A stretch of 5,960 bases of DNA from Methanosarcinales archaeon (GCA_013415595.1 JAAEEW010000102.1:1-5960), one strand, 5' to 3'. Shown: positions 1-5,914, numbered from the stretch's first letter. Program-made: numbers and translations. The notes: generated by a model from the letters alone, not told the origin.

Positions 1-754
1 CTCCCACGTTCAGGAGCACCGACGGCGGGTCCCGGACCTGGAAGACCCCGTCCACCTGGACCACGCTGCCGTCTGCTCCCTTCATGGAACTCATGACGTG
101 AACCAGGAGAAGGGGCAGCTGATCGGGGCCTACCTTGTAGGCGTAGGTATCATTGCTCTCCACCACCGCGTTGTCCACAACCTTCTGGTTCTTCATGAGC
201 TTGAAGTTGACCGCTTCTCCGTCGCCGGAGACTTCCTGCAGGACCAGGCTGTATCCGTCCTCCAGAGGCAGGGAGCCGTTTGACCTGATGGTCACCACTG
301 CGTCCGCGTCCAGGAGAATCTCTCGAAGCTCACCTTTCTCCAGGGCGCTGATCTCCTCTGTAAAAGAGCTGGCCGGATAGCCGGCCAGGTAGGCCTTGCC
401 CAGGAATGCCACCGTCTGGTAGCGGCCCCATTCCTCGCGCGAAAACTCGGTGTACCAGGGCAAAGAGGTGTAGATCAGCTCGCCCTTGTCCACCACCCGC
501 CCTTCAGGAGTTACCTGCAACGTCTCCCCGCTTCCGCCGTCCTTGGGGTCGTAGACGAACCACCCGAAGTCCTCGGCATTCCAGCGGCCGGGGCCGGTGC
601 TGATGTGCCCCCGGACCTGAGAAATTTCCACCGGTTGGATGCTCTGCGCTGCAGCATCTGCCGCCAGCAGGGCGGAGATGGTCAGAACTAGAAGTAAAAT
701 AGCCGCTTTCAAGCCAGCGGCCTTCGTCCTGCTCTCGCTCGTAAATATCCTCAT
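1..754 (-). CDS. S-layer protein, N-terminal part (S-layer family duplication domain), cut by window edge
   Basis: A secreted cell-surface protein, probably a subunit of the paracrystalline S-layer or a related envelope protein. Reading leftward from ATG 754 gives 251 open codons that run off the window. Residues 1-37 look like a Sec signal peptide: basic start, hydrophobic core at about 17-31, and a small-residue stretch ADAAAQ where cleavage could occur. From about residue 47 the sequence follows the Methanosarcinales S-layer duplication domain (formerly DUF1608). Visible landmarks are GRWNAEDFGWFVYD (56-69), LIYTSLPW and the W-x-x-Y stretch (93-112), AYLAGY (121-126), LPLEDGYSLVLQEV (162-175), and VDGVFQV near 234-240. 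The family normally carries two such domains, a linker and a C-terminal membrane helix; only the first domain is visible. A GAGG lies 8 nt before the ATG. It is divergent from cfbC. The family call is from remembered motifs and is quite secure; whether this is the major S-layer subunit cannot be told. Confidence 0.87.
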   Translation of the reverse strand, partial: MRIFTSESRTKAAGLKAAILLLVLTISALLAADAAAQSIQPVEISQVRGHISTGPGRWNAEDFGWFVYDPKDGGSGETLQVTPEGRVVDKGELIYTSLPWYTEFSREEWGRYQTVAFLGKAYLAGYPASSFTEEISALEKGELREILLDADAVVTIRSNGSLPLEDGYSLVLQEVSGDGEAVNFKLMKNQKVVDNAVVESNDTYAYKVGPDQLPLLLVHVMSSMKGADGSVVQVDGVFQVRDPPSVLLNVG

Positions 755-826
755 CTATCGGTCCTCAGCTTGAGCCTGGATAATCCCTATATCCTATGTA
801 TTAAGCTTAGGTCTCGGAGTCTGATC
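755..826. promoter_or_regulatory. Divergent promoter region between the S-layer gene and cfbC
   Basis: Seventy-two bases separate the two divergent start codons, so both promoters must lie here or extend into the coding ends. AT-rich elements that could be TATA boxes are CTATATCC at 787-794 (plus strand, about 35 nt before the cfbC ATG) and CTTAATAC read on the minus strand at 799-806 (about 45 nt before the S-layer ATG). Each would place transcription start roughly 10-20 nt before its start codon. No perfect box A match is present, so the exact assignment is tentative. Confidence 0.4.
816..819 (+). promoter_or_regulatory. Ribosome-binding site of cfbC (decides the start)
   Basis: GGAG ends 7 nt before ATG 827. 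It supports that start over the in-frame TTG at 770, which would add 19 residues not seen in NifH-like proteins ahead of the P-loop. Confidence 0.65.
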
Positions 827-1621
827 ATGTCATCTATTAAGCATGTTGCCATCTACGGCAAGGGAGGGATCGGAAAATCCTGTACTGCCTCCAATATCGC
901 CGCTGCGTGCGCCGAGGCCGGCACCAGGGTTTTGGTGGTGGGCTGCGACCCCAAGAGCGATTCTTCCATTACTCTGGTGGGAAAGCGCATCCCTACCATG
1001 ATGGATCTGATTAGGGAAGGCCGGGAGATTCAGGAGAACGACGTGGTCTTCACCGGCTACAAGGGCGTAAAATGCATCGAAGTGGGCGGCCCGGAGCCTG
1101 GAGTTGGGTGCGCCGGGCGGGGCATAATCGTGGCCATAGATTTTCTGAGAAAGGTGTCCCGGATCATGGACCAGGTGGACCTGGTGCTCTACGACGTTCC
1201 CGGAGACATCGTCTGCGGCGGCTTTTCCGCCCCCATTCGAAAGGGCCTTGTCAGCGAGGCCTACATCATCACCTCCGGGGAGTACATGCCCCTTTACGCC
1301 GCCAACAACATCTGCCGGGGCCTCAAGCGCCTGGGAACTCCCTTGGCGGGCGTGATCTGCAACTCCCGGGAGGCAGCGGGAGAGCGGGAGATCGTGGACG
1401 GCTTCGCCCAGGCCATCGGCAGCCGGATGGTGGCCTTCATACCCAAGGTGCCCATCGTCCAGGCCTGCGAGCGAAAGGGAGTCACCGCCATCGAGGGTGC
1501 GCCGGACGCCCCGGTCTCCCAGGTTTATCGCGATCTGGCCGTGCAGGTCAGAGGAGAGTCCGCCGCAAAGGTACCGGAACCAGTGGATGACGATAAGCTG
1601 AGGGAGCTGTCCTGGTCATGA
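827..1621 (+). CDS. cfbC: CfbC, nitrogenase-reductase-like iron protein of coenzyme F430 biosynthesis
   Basis: A homodimeric cytoplasmic ATPase with a bridging [4Fe-4S] cluster. It passes electrons to CfbD, which reduces Ni-sirohydrochlorin a,c-diamide to the hexahydro seco-F430 precursor. The 264-residue protein has the NifH/BchL layout: P-loop GKGGIGKS at residues 11-18, CDPKSDSS at 40-47 (switch I region), cluster ligand Cys95 in GVGCAGRG, switch II DVPGD at 123-127, and cluster ligand Cys130 in DIVCGGFS. NifH has DVLGD at switch II. The start at ATG 827 puts the P-loop at residue 11, as is usual, and has a GGAG in front. The stop overlaps the cfbB start (ATGA). A true nitrogenase NifH is less likely: the protein is short, no nifD/K/I genes follow, and the partner is a cobyrinate-synthase-like amidase, which is the known F430 pairing. 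The catalytic partner gene cfbD is not in the window. Confidence 0.9.
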   Translation: MSSIKHVAIYGKGGIGKSCTASNIAAACAEAGTRVLVVGCDPKSDSSITLVGKRIPTMMDLIREGREIQENDVVFTGYKGVKCIEVGGPEPGVGCAGRGIIVAIDFLRKVSRIMDQVDLVLYDVPGDIVCGGFSAPIRKGLVSEAYIITSGEYMPLYAANNICRGLKRLGTPLAGVICNSREAAGEREIVDGFAQAIGSRMVAFIPKVPIVQACERKGVTAIEGAPDAPVSQVYRDLAVQVRGESAAKVPEPVDDDKLRELSWS

Positions 1622-3039
1622 ACCCGCCCCGCATCCTCATCGCCGGGGACCGCAGCTCCAGCGGCAAGACCACCATCGTGGCCGGGCTGCTCTCCGCTCT
1701 GCGGGCCCGGGGGCTCGCCGTCCAGCCGTTCAAGGTGGCCATGGACTACATCGATCCCAGCTATCACACCTGGATCACCGGCCGGTTCTGCCGCAACCTG
1801 GACGGCTATGTGATGACCCCGGAGGCGGTGAAGGAGGTCTACTCCCACGGCTCCCGGGGCGCGGACATCTCGGTGGTGGAGGGAGTGCGGGGGCTGTACG
1901 AGGGCTACGACGGCGACCTGGGATCCACGGCCCAGATAGCCAAGATGCTGCACTGCCCGGTGATCTTCGTGGTGGACGCCCGGTCCATCACCCGCAGCGC
2001 CGCCGCCCTGGTCCAGGGCTACATGGACTTCGATCCACAGGTGCAGATCCGGGGGGTCATCCTGAACAAGATCGGCAGCCAGCGGCACGCCGACAAGGCC
2101 ATCCGGGAGATCGAGCGCCACGCCGGGGTGGAGGTGGTGGGGGTCATTCACCGCAACGACGACATGCACCTGGCCATGCGCCACCTGGGGCTGGTGCCGG
2201 TCCTGGAGGGCGAGCGCCGCCACCAGGGATTCGTGGAGCGGCTGGGCCGGATCAGGAAGATCGTGGAGGAGGGCCTGGACATCGACCGCATCCTGGAGCT
2301 GGCCGGGGAGGCCCCACCCCTGCCGGAGGTGGAGGAGGACCTGTACCGCCCTGGCCAGAGCGGCCGGGGGCTGCGGGTGGGAATCGCCCAGGACGAGGCC
2401 TTCAACTTCTACTACCGGGAGAACATCGAGCTGTTCGAGCTGGCCGGGGCGGAGGTGGTGCCGGTAAGCCCGGTTCACGACCAGAGCCTGCCGGCAAATC
2501 TGGACGGCCTGTACATCGGCGGCGGCTATCCGGAGCTGTACATGGCGGAGCTGTCCGGAAACGAGGGCATGCGCCGGTCCATCGTCCGGGCCTGGGAGGC
2601 GGCAATGCCCATCTTCGGCGAGTGCGGCGGCCTGATGTACCTGGCCCGGGAGATCGAGTGGACTGTCCCCGGCCAGGGTGGAGGGGAGAGGGGAGTGGAG
2701 AGGCCGGAGAGCTATCCCATGGTGGGCCTGGTCCCTGGCCGGGCCCGGATGGGCAGCAGGAGGATCGTCAGCTACGTGAGCGGCACCTTTGGCCGGGACT
2801 GCGTGCTGGGGCGATCCGGCTCCCGGTTCCTGGGCCACGAGTTTCACCACTCCGAGCTGGTGATGGAGGAGGAGGCCACCTACGCCATGAGGCTGGACCG
2901 GGGGACAGGGATCTCTGAGGGCCGGGACGGGGTGGTGGACGGGAATATGCTGGCCAGCTACGTGCACATCCACGCTGCGTCCTACCGGGGATTTCCCTCC
3001 GCGTTCATTCAGGCCTGCCACGACGCAAAAAATAAATAA
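1618..3039 (+). CDS. cfbB: CfbB, Ni-sirohydrochlorin a,c-diamide synthase (CbiA/CobB family)
   Basis: Uses glutamine and ATP to amidate the a and c acetate side chains of Ni-sirohydrochlorin, the step before CfbCD. The 473-residue length is normal for the family. The N-terminal dethiobiotin-synthetase-like ATPase domain shows the modified P-loop GDRSSSGKTT (10-19), QPFKVAMDYIDPSYHT (36-51) and RNLDGYVM (59-66). The C-terminal class I glutaminase-like domain shows IGGGYPELY (300-308), the nucleophile Cys336 in FGECGGLMYL, GHEFHHSE (406-413) and YVHIHAAS (448-455), which supplies the likely catalytic His. Cobyrinate synthases usually read KVGPDYIDP where this protein has KVAMDYIDP. Residues about 349-364 (Gly/Glu/Arg-rich) look like a small insertion before YPMVGLVPG. 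The gene overlaps cfbC by 4 bp, with GGGAG at 1602-1606, suggesting translational coupling. The homologous cobyrinate a,c-diamide synthase CbiA is the main alternative, and one enzyme may serve both pathways; the cfbC neighbour favours CfbB. Confidence 0.88.
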   Translation: MNPPRILIAGDRSSSGKTTIVAGLLSALRARGLAVQPFKVAMDYIDPSYHTWITGRFCRNLDGYVMTPEAVKEVYSHGSRGADISVVEGVRGLYEGYDGDLGSTAQIAKMLHCPVIFVVDARSITRSAAALVQGYMDFDPQVQIRGVILNKIGSQRHADKAIREIERHAGVEVVGVIHRNDDMHLAMRHLGLVPVLEGERRHQGFVERLGRIRKIVEEGLDIDRILELAGEAPPLPEVEEDLYRPGQSGRGLRVGIAQDEAFNFYYRENIELFELAGAEVVPVSPVHDQSLPANLDGLYIGGGYPELYMAELSGNEGMRRSIVRAWEAAMPIFGECGGLMYLAREIEWTVPGQGGGERGVERPESYPMVGLVPGRARMGSRRIVSYVSGTFGRDCVLGRSGSRFLGHEFHHSELVMEEEATYAMRLDRGTGISEGRDGVVDGNMLASYVHIHAASYRGFPSAFIQACHDAKNK

Positions 3040-3071
3040 ATTGCATGCATTTTCTATAATGGTGATGTAAT
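3030..3071 (+). promoter_or_regulatory. AT-rich leader of the flavoprotein gene with ribosome-binding site and possible TATA box
   Basis: The 32-bp gap after cfbB is strikingly AT-rich in a GC-rich block. GGTGAT at 3061-3066, 5 nt before ATG 3072, is a good archaeal ribosome-binding site. AAATAAATAAAT, which overlaps the end of cfbB, could serve as a TATA box with transcription starting near 3060-3066. That would give this gene its own promoter besides read-through from cfbCB. The binding site is well supported; the promoter is a guess. Confidence 0.45.
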
Positions 3072-3476
3072 ATGGTAAAGATGCCTGCCGAGGTGAGGGA
3101 GACCCTGGAGAAGCAAAAGCCGGTGCCTATCGCCACCGCCAGCAAGGACGGAATTCCAAACGTGGTATTCGTGGGGATGCTGAAGGTCCTGGACGACGAG
3201 ACCATAATGATCGCGGACAACTTCTTCTACAAGACCGCGGCCAACCTGGGAGAGAATCCCCAGATCTCCATCCTGTGCTACAGCTCAGAGACCAAGAAGT
3301 CCTTCCAGATCAAGGGCAAGGTGGAGGTGCACACCACCGGGCCGGTGCACGAGGAGATGCTGAAGTGGGTGCACGGCATCAATCCCAAGCTTCCAGGCAA
3401 GTCCACGGTGATGGTGAAGGTGGACAAGATCTACAACGCCATGTGGGGGCCGGCTGCAGGAAAGCAGATTGCCTGA
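3072..3476 (+). CDS. Pyridoxamine 5'-phosphate oxidase-like flavin-binding protein
   Basis: A 134-residue cytoplasmic protein of the FMN-binding split-barrel superfamily (PNPOx-like), without a signal peptide or membrane segment. The typical pattern is visible: an N-terminal helix (5-14), the first strand PVPIATASKDGIPNVVFV (17-34) with the small-residue IATAS and D-G-x-P-N turn, the strand TIMIADNFFYKTAANLGENPQISIL (44-68) whose K-T-A-x-N-L segment normally contacts the flavin phosphate, then FQIKGKVEVHTTGP (78-91). The C-terminal strand TVMVKVDKIYNAMWGPAAGK (112-131) closes the barrel. Such short members bind FMN, F420 or heme and often have no assigned reaction; few are real pyridoxamine phosphate oxidases. 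It starts 32 bp after cfbB and could be co-transcribed with the F430 genes, but no role in that pathway is established. Family confident, substrate unknown. Confidence 0.82.
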   Translation: MVKMPAEVRETLEKQKPVPIATASKDGIPNVVFVGMLKVLDDETIMIADNFFYKTAANLGENPQISILCYSSETKKSFQIKGKVEVHTTGPVHEEMLKWVHGINPKLPGKSTVMVKVDKIYNAMWGPAAGKQIA

Positions 3477-3510
3477 GCTGATTTGAGGACATTTTCTTAG
3501 GTGGACTTAA

Positions 3511-3532
3511 GCTCCGGCGTAGAGCCCGGAGC
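3511..3532 (+). terminator. GC-rich hairpin after the flavoprotein gene
   Basis: GCTCCGG (3511-3517) pairs perfectly with CCGGAGC (3526-3532) across an 8-nt loop, 34 nt after the stop codon. No T-run follows directly, so it may protect the transcript 3' end or slow the polymerase rather than terminate alone. Confidence 0.4.
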
Positions 3533-3544
3533 CCTCCAATGTAG

Positions 3545-3582
3545 GGATCCTGCCGCCTGGGGTCCGCCGTCATATATTTTTT
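3545..3582 (+). terminator. Probable terminator of the cfbC-cfbB-flavoprotein block (hairpin then T6)
   Basis: GGATCC (3545-3550) pairs with GGGTCC (3560-3565) with one G-U pair and a 9-nt loop, followed by CATATA and six T at 3577-3582. Archaeal RNA polymerase terminates mainly at T-runs, so the T6 is the more meaningful part. The position, about 100 nt after the last plus-strand gene and before a convergent gene, fits. Confidence 0.5.
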
Positions 3583-3653
3583 CCAGAAGGGCCGCCAGGG
3601 GACAATAAGTGCAGGGATTTTCCCCAGAGAATTCCAGGGCTTATAGATGATCA

Positions 3654-3687
3654 GGTATACAGGTCGGCGATGGTATACGCGTGTACC
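3654..3687. repeat. GGTATAC direct repeat with an overlapping 16-bp palindrome
   Basis: GGTATAC occurs at 3654-3660 and again at 3672-3678, 18 bp apart. The second copy opens the near-perfect palindrome GGTATACGCGTGTACC (3672-3687), with one mismatched pair that would be G-U in RNA. It resembles a protein-binding site or a short RNA stem. It lies between convergent genes, so a promoter operator is not expected here, and no function is assigned. Confidence 0.45.
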
Positions 3688-3768
3688 CCGGGAAAACTAT
3701 AGACGGATCGAGAGGAGGAGATCAAGAGCAGGGGCCGGATTACTGGGTACTTGAGATGAAGGGATAAG

Positions 3769-5196
3769 CTATCCTGGCTTGAATCCCAGCTCTTTTGCCC
3801 GGGCTAGGGCCTTCTCCGCTTCCTCCGTCTGGCCCATTGATTTTAGCGTTATACCCTTGTTATGCCGGGCGTCCGCATAATCTGGTTTGAACTTGAGTGC
3901 CGCTTCAAAAGCTTCGAGAGATTCTGTCGGCGGACGGCCTAGCTGGCTAAGAGTTACACCCTTGTTGTACCAGGCTTCTGCATAATCTGGTTTGAACTTG
4001 AGTGCCGCTTCATAGGCCTGTAGCTCTTCTTCCCCACGACCTAGCTGGCCAAGAATCACACCCTTGTTGTTCCAGGCTTCTGCATAATCTGGTTTGAACT
4101 TGAGAGCCTCTTCGTAGGCATGGAGTCTTTCAGCCGGCGGACAGCCTAGCTGGCCAAGAGTCGCACCCTCACCCTTGTTGTTCCAAGCTTCTGCGTAATC
4201 TGGCTTGAACTTGAGAGCCGCTTCAAAAGCTTCGAGAGATTCTGCCGGCGGACGGCCTAGCTGGCCAAGTGTTACACCCTTATTGTACCAGGCTTCCGCA
4301 TAATCTGGCTTGAACTTGAGTGCCGCTTCAAAAGCTTCGAGAGATTCTGTCGGCGGACGGCCTTGCTGACTTAGCGTTACACCCTTGGCGTACCAGGCAT
4401 CTGCATAATCTGGTTTGTACTCGAGAGCCTTTTCATAGGCAATGAGTACTTCAGCCGGCGGACGGCCTAGCTGGCCAAGTGTTACACCCTTGTTGTACCA
4501 GGCATCTGCATAATCTGGTTTGAACTTAAGAGCCTCTTCGTAGGCATGGAGTTCTTCTTCTCGACTGCCTAGCTGGCCGAGCGTTACACCCTTGTTGTTC
4601 CATGCTTCCGCAAAATCTGGTTTGAAATTGAGAGCCTTTTCGTAGGCAGGGAGTTTTTCAGTCGGCGGATGACCTAGCTGGCCAAGAGTTGCACCCTTGG
4701 CGTACCAGGCTTCCGCAAAATATGGTTTGAACTTGAGAGCCGCTTCAAAAGCTTCGAGAGATTCTGTCGGCGGACGGCCTTGCCGGCCAAGCGTTACTCC
4801 CTCGTTGTACCAGGCTTCGGCGAAATCTGGCTTGTACTTTACGGCCTGTTCAAAAGCTTCCAGCGCCTCTGAATGTTTATTATTAACGGACCGAATAACC
4901 CCTATTCCAAAATAACCGATTTCCGGCATCTGAACCTTTAAAGAGTCCATTATCCTCTCTGCGTCCGGATATCTTTTCAACTCCAGGTATTGGAAGCCTA
5001 AAGTTGAGAGCAGCTTGAGAGGCCTCCTGTAGTTGGGCTCCACTCGGCCGGCTTTAAGACACCTCTTGCGGGATTTTTCAAGCTCCTCCGCCTTGCCGGT
5101 CAGCAGATAGCGCCGGTAGCTTTCCAGAGCCTCGGTGTAATACCTGAAGGCCTCCCAGGTCCGGGGAGAGTCGTTATCTTTCTTGGGGGTAGTCAT
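3769..5196 (-). CDS. TPR-repeat protein (about eleven TPR units)
   Basis: A 475-residue soluble protein with no signal peptide or membrane segment, probably a cytoplasmic protein-interaction scaffold. Residues 1-90 are a helical lead-in (TWEAFRYYTEALESYRRYLLTG at 13-34 stands out). A first TPR lies at about 91-121. Ten close copies follow, starting at the KPxF/Y of residues 122, 157, 192, 226, 261, 296, 331, 368, 402 and 437, each with AEAWYNKGVTLGQLG and an EAFEAALKF-type second helix. Units whose turn reads GRPPTES are 35 residues long; those with REEEL are the standard 34. The unit at 331 is 37 because of a 2-residue insertion. The start at 5196 lies 23 bp inside the preceding membrane-protein gene, in another frame, and no good ribosome-binding site is seen; reinitiation or a frameshift fusion are both possible. 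GC content is visibly lower than in the cfb genes. Partners are unknown. Confidence 0.85.
   Translation of the reverse strand: MTTPKKDNDSPRTWEAFRYYTEALESYRRYLLTGKAEELEKSRKRCLKAGRVEPNYRRPLKLLSTLGFQYLELKRYPDAERIMDSLKVQMPEIGYFGIGVIRSVNNKHSEALEAFEQAVKYKPDFAEAWYNEGVTLGRQGRPPTESLEAFEAALKFKPYFAEAWYAKGATLGQLGHPPTEKLPAYEKALNFKPDFAEAWNNKGVTLGQLGSREEELHAYEEALKFKPDYADAWYNKGVTLGQLGRPPAEVLIAYEKALEYKPDYADAWYAKGVTLSQQGRPPTESLEAFEAALKFKPDYAEAWYNKGVTLGQLGRPPAESLEAFEAALKFKPDYAEAWNNKGEGATLGQLGCPPAERLHAYEEALKFKPDYAEAWNNKGVILGQLGRGEEELQAYEAALKFKPDYAEAWYNKGVTLSQLGRPPTESLEAFEAALKFKPDYADARHNKGITLKSMGQTEEAEKALARAKELGFKPG
3781..4926 (-). repeat. Tandem 102-111 bp DNA repeats encoding the TPR array
   Basis: The TPR units are also repeats at the DNA level. 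A 40-bp segment starting CGCTTCAAAAGCTTCGAGAG is identical at 3901-3940, 4324-4363 and 4741-4780, and differs by a single base at 4219-4258. Units are 105 bp (35 codons), 102 bp (34 codons) or, once, 111 bp. Such near-identity is not demanded by the TPR fold and indicates recent duplication or gene conversion. Confidence 0.85.
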
Positions 5197-5914
5197 GGGC
5201 GATCTTGAATGATAAATCCCTTATCAGGGCCGGTATGTGCTCATCTTTCCCCGGGCCTTCCTCCCGGATCTTTCTGGTGACCTGCCAGGTCCTGGTCGTC
5301 TTTCCCTCAAGAGTGGCGGTTATTGCCGCCAGGGACCCGTACCACTGAAGGCTCCCGGAGATGACGGGAACGGGATCGGTTCCCGGACACAGCCTCTTTA
5401 TGGTCAGGACGAGCTGCCCGGTGGATAGGGAGAACGATCCCAGGTTCAGGGTACCCATGTCCGCTATGCTGTAGTCCAGAGTCTCCGTCTTTGGCACCAG
5501 GTCGGGCAGCGACAGCCTTTCCGTCTCCACCAGAGAATAGGACCCGAAATCGAAATTATGGACGTCCCTAATCCTTTGCAGCTCGTAGCCCAGCATATCG
5601 GCAATGGCCCGTCCGCTGTAGGGGCCTTCGGCCTTGCCCACGTCAAATGGAAGTATCACCAGGCCGTGTGTCTCCTCGAATATCTTTCTATGGAGGAGAT
5701 ACAGGAAGCCGAAAACCATGAGAAGCCCGGCAATCTTCAGCAAAGTGAGCATCACGTCTCCCAGGGAGCTGAGATAATCCGGTGCCCCCTCGAAAATAGG
5801 CTTCAGAGGGAGGAAGTCCTCCCAGTTCAGGGAGACGTAGCCCATCAGCCAGACCAAAGCGCCCCAGCACAATTGAGCTATGTGCAAAAGGAGAACGATA
5901 CTTGAGGGGGACAT
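5174..5914 (-). CDS. Membrane-anchored protein with TolB/FlgO-like domain, upstream partner of the TPR protein
   Basis: A 246-residue protein from ATG 5914 with two predicted membrane helices (about 6-28 and 53-74) joined by a 24-residue loop, then a soluble domain. The basic HRK after helix 2 suggests that the soluble part is cytoplasmic. This part begins with LVILPFDVGKAEGPYSGRAIADMLGYELQRI (85-115), which resembles the opening of TolB-N/FlgO-type domains (strand VxxLPF, then a helix with ADxL). It continues with LVLTIKRL (168-175), ISGSLQWYGS (185-194) and a closing helix, HIPALIRDLSFKIAHD (226-241). No catalytic motif is evident. The gene ends within the start of the TPR gene, so the two are probably made together. 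The reading frame has no stop from the ATG to the right window edge (15 codons), and the ribosome-binding site is weak, so the true start could lie upstream and the gene may be incomplete here. Family resemblance is tentative; function unknown. Confidence 0.7.
   Translation of the reverse strand: MSPSSIVLLLHIAQLCWGALVWLMGYVSLNWEDFLPLKPIFEGAPDYLSSLGDVMLTLLKIAGLLMVFGFLYLLHRKIFEETHGLVILPFDVGKAEGPYSGRAIADMLGYELQRIRDVHNFDFGSYSLVETERLSLPDLVPKTETLDYSIADMGTLNLGSFSLSTGQLVLTIKRLCPGTDPVPVISGSLQWYGSLAAITATLEGKTTRTWQVTRKIREEGPGKDEHIPALIRDLSFKIAHDYPQER

Larger units (their letters stand above)
3477..3768. other. Non-coding gap between convergent genes
   Basis: These 292 bases separate the plus-strand flavoprotein gene from the minus-strand TPR gene, so no promoter for either is needed here. 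They contain two hairpins, a T6 run and a GGTATAC palindrome cluster, listed separately. GCCGCCTGGGG (3552-3562) recurs as GCCGCCAGGGG (3591-3601), one mismatch in 11. A small hairpin, GGATA-AGC-TATCC (3762-3774), straddles the TPR stop codon. The only small reading frame noticed (3647-3754, 35 codons, 11 of them Arg) lacks a ribosome-binding site. I see no tRNA or recognisable RNA gene. Confidence 0.6.

Noticed and set aside
98..603. Several plus-strand open frames of 60-75 codons at the left end
   Set aside because: They lie antisense to the S-layer gene, which shows a signal peptide and clear family motifs; the plus-strand translations are low-complexity and unlike proteins.
770..826. Upstream TTG start that would extend CfbC by 19 residues
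   Set aside because: The added sequence is not NifH-like, it would cover the divergent promoter, and ATG 827 has a well-placed GGAG.
827..1621. Nitrogenase iron protein NifH
   Set aside because: The motifs are shared, but no nifD, nifK or nifI genes accompany it and the coupled gene is an a,c-diamide synthase, which fits CfbC.
1525..3021. 498-codon open frame on the minus strand across cfbB and the end of cfbC
   Set aside because: It is a codon-bias shadow of GC-rich cfbB: its composition is dominated by His, Pro, Ala and Gly, it has no recognisable motif, and it lies fully antisense to well-supported genes.
3647..3754. 35-codon plus-strand frame in the convergent gap, 11 residues Arg
   Set aside because: There is no ribosome-binding site, the composition is implausible, and it runs through the GGTATAC palindrome; better seen as non-coding.
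3781..4926. CRISPR array as an explanation for the evenly spaced repeats
   Set aside because: The repeats are contiguous 102-111 bp units in one open frame that encodes clear TPR helices; there are no short repeat-spacer units.
5558..5905. 115-codon plus-strand frame over the membrane gene
   Set aside because: It is antisense to a gene with two clear membrane helices and a structured domain, and it has no recognisable features of its own.
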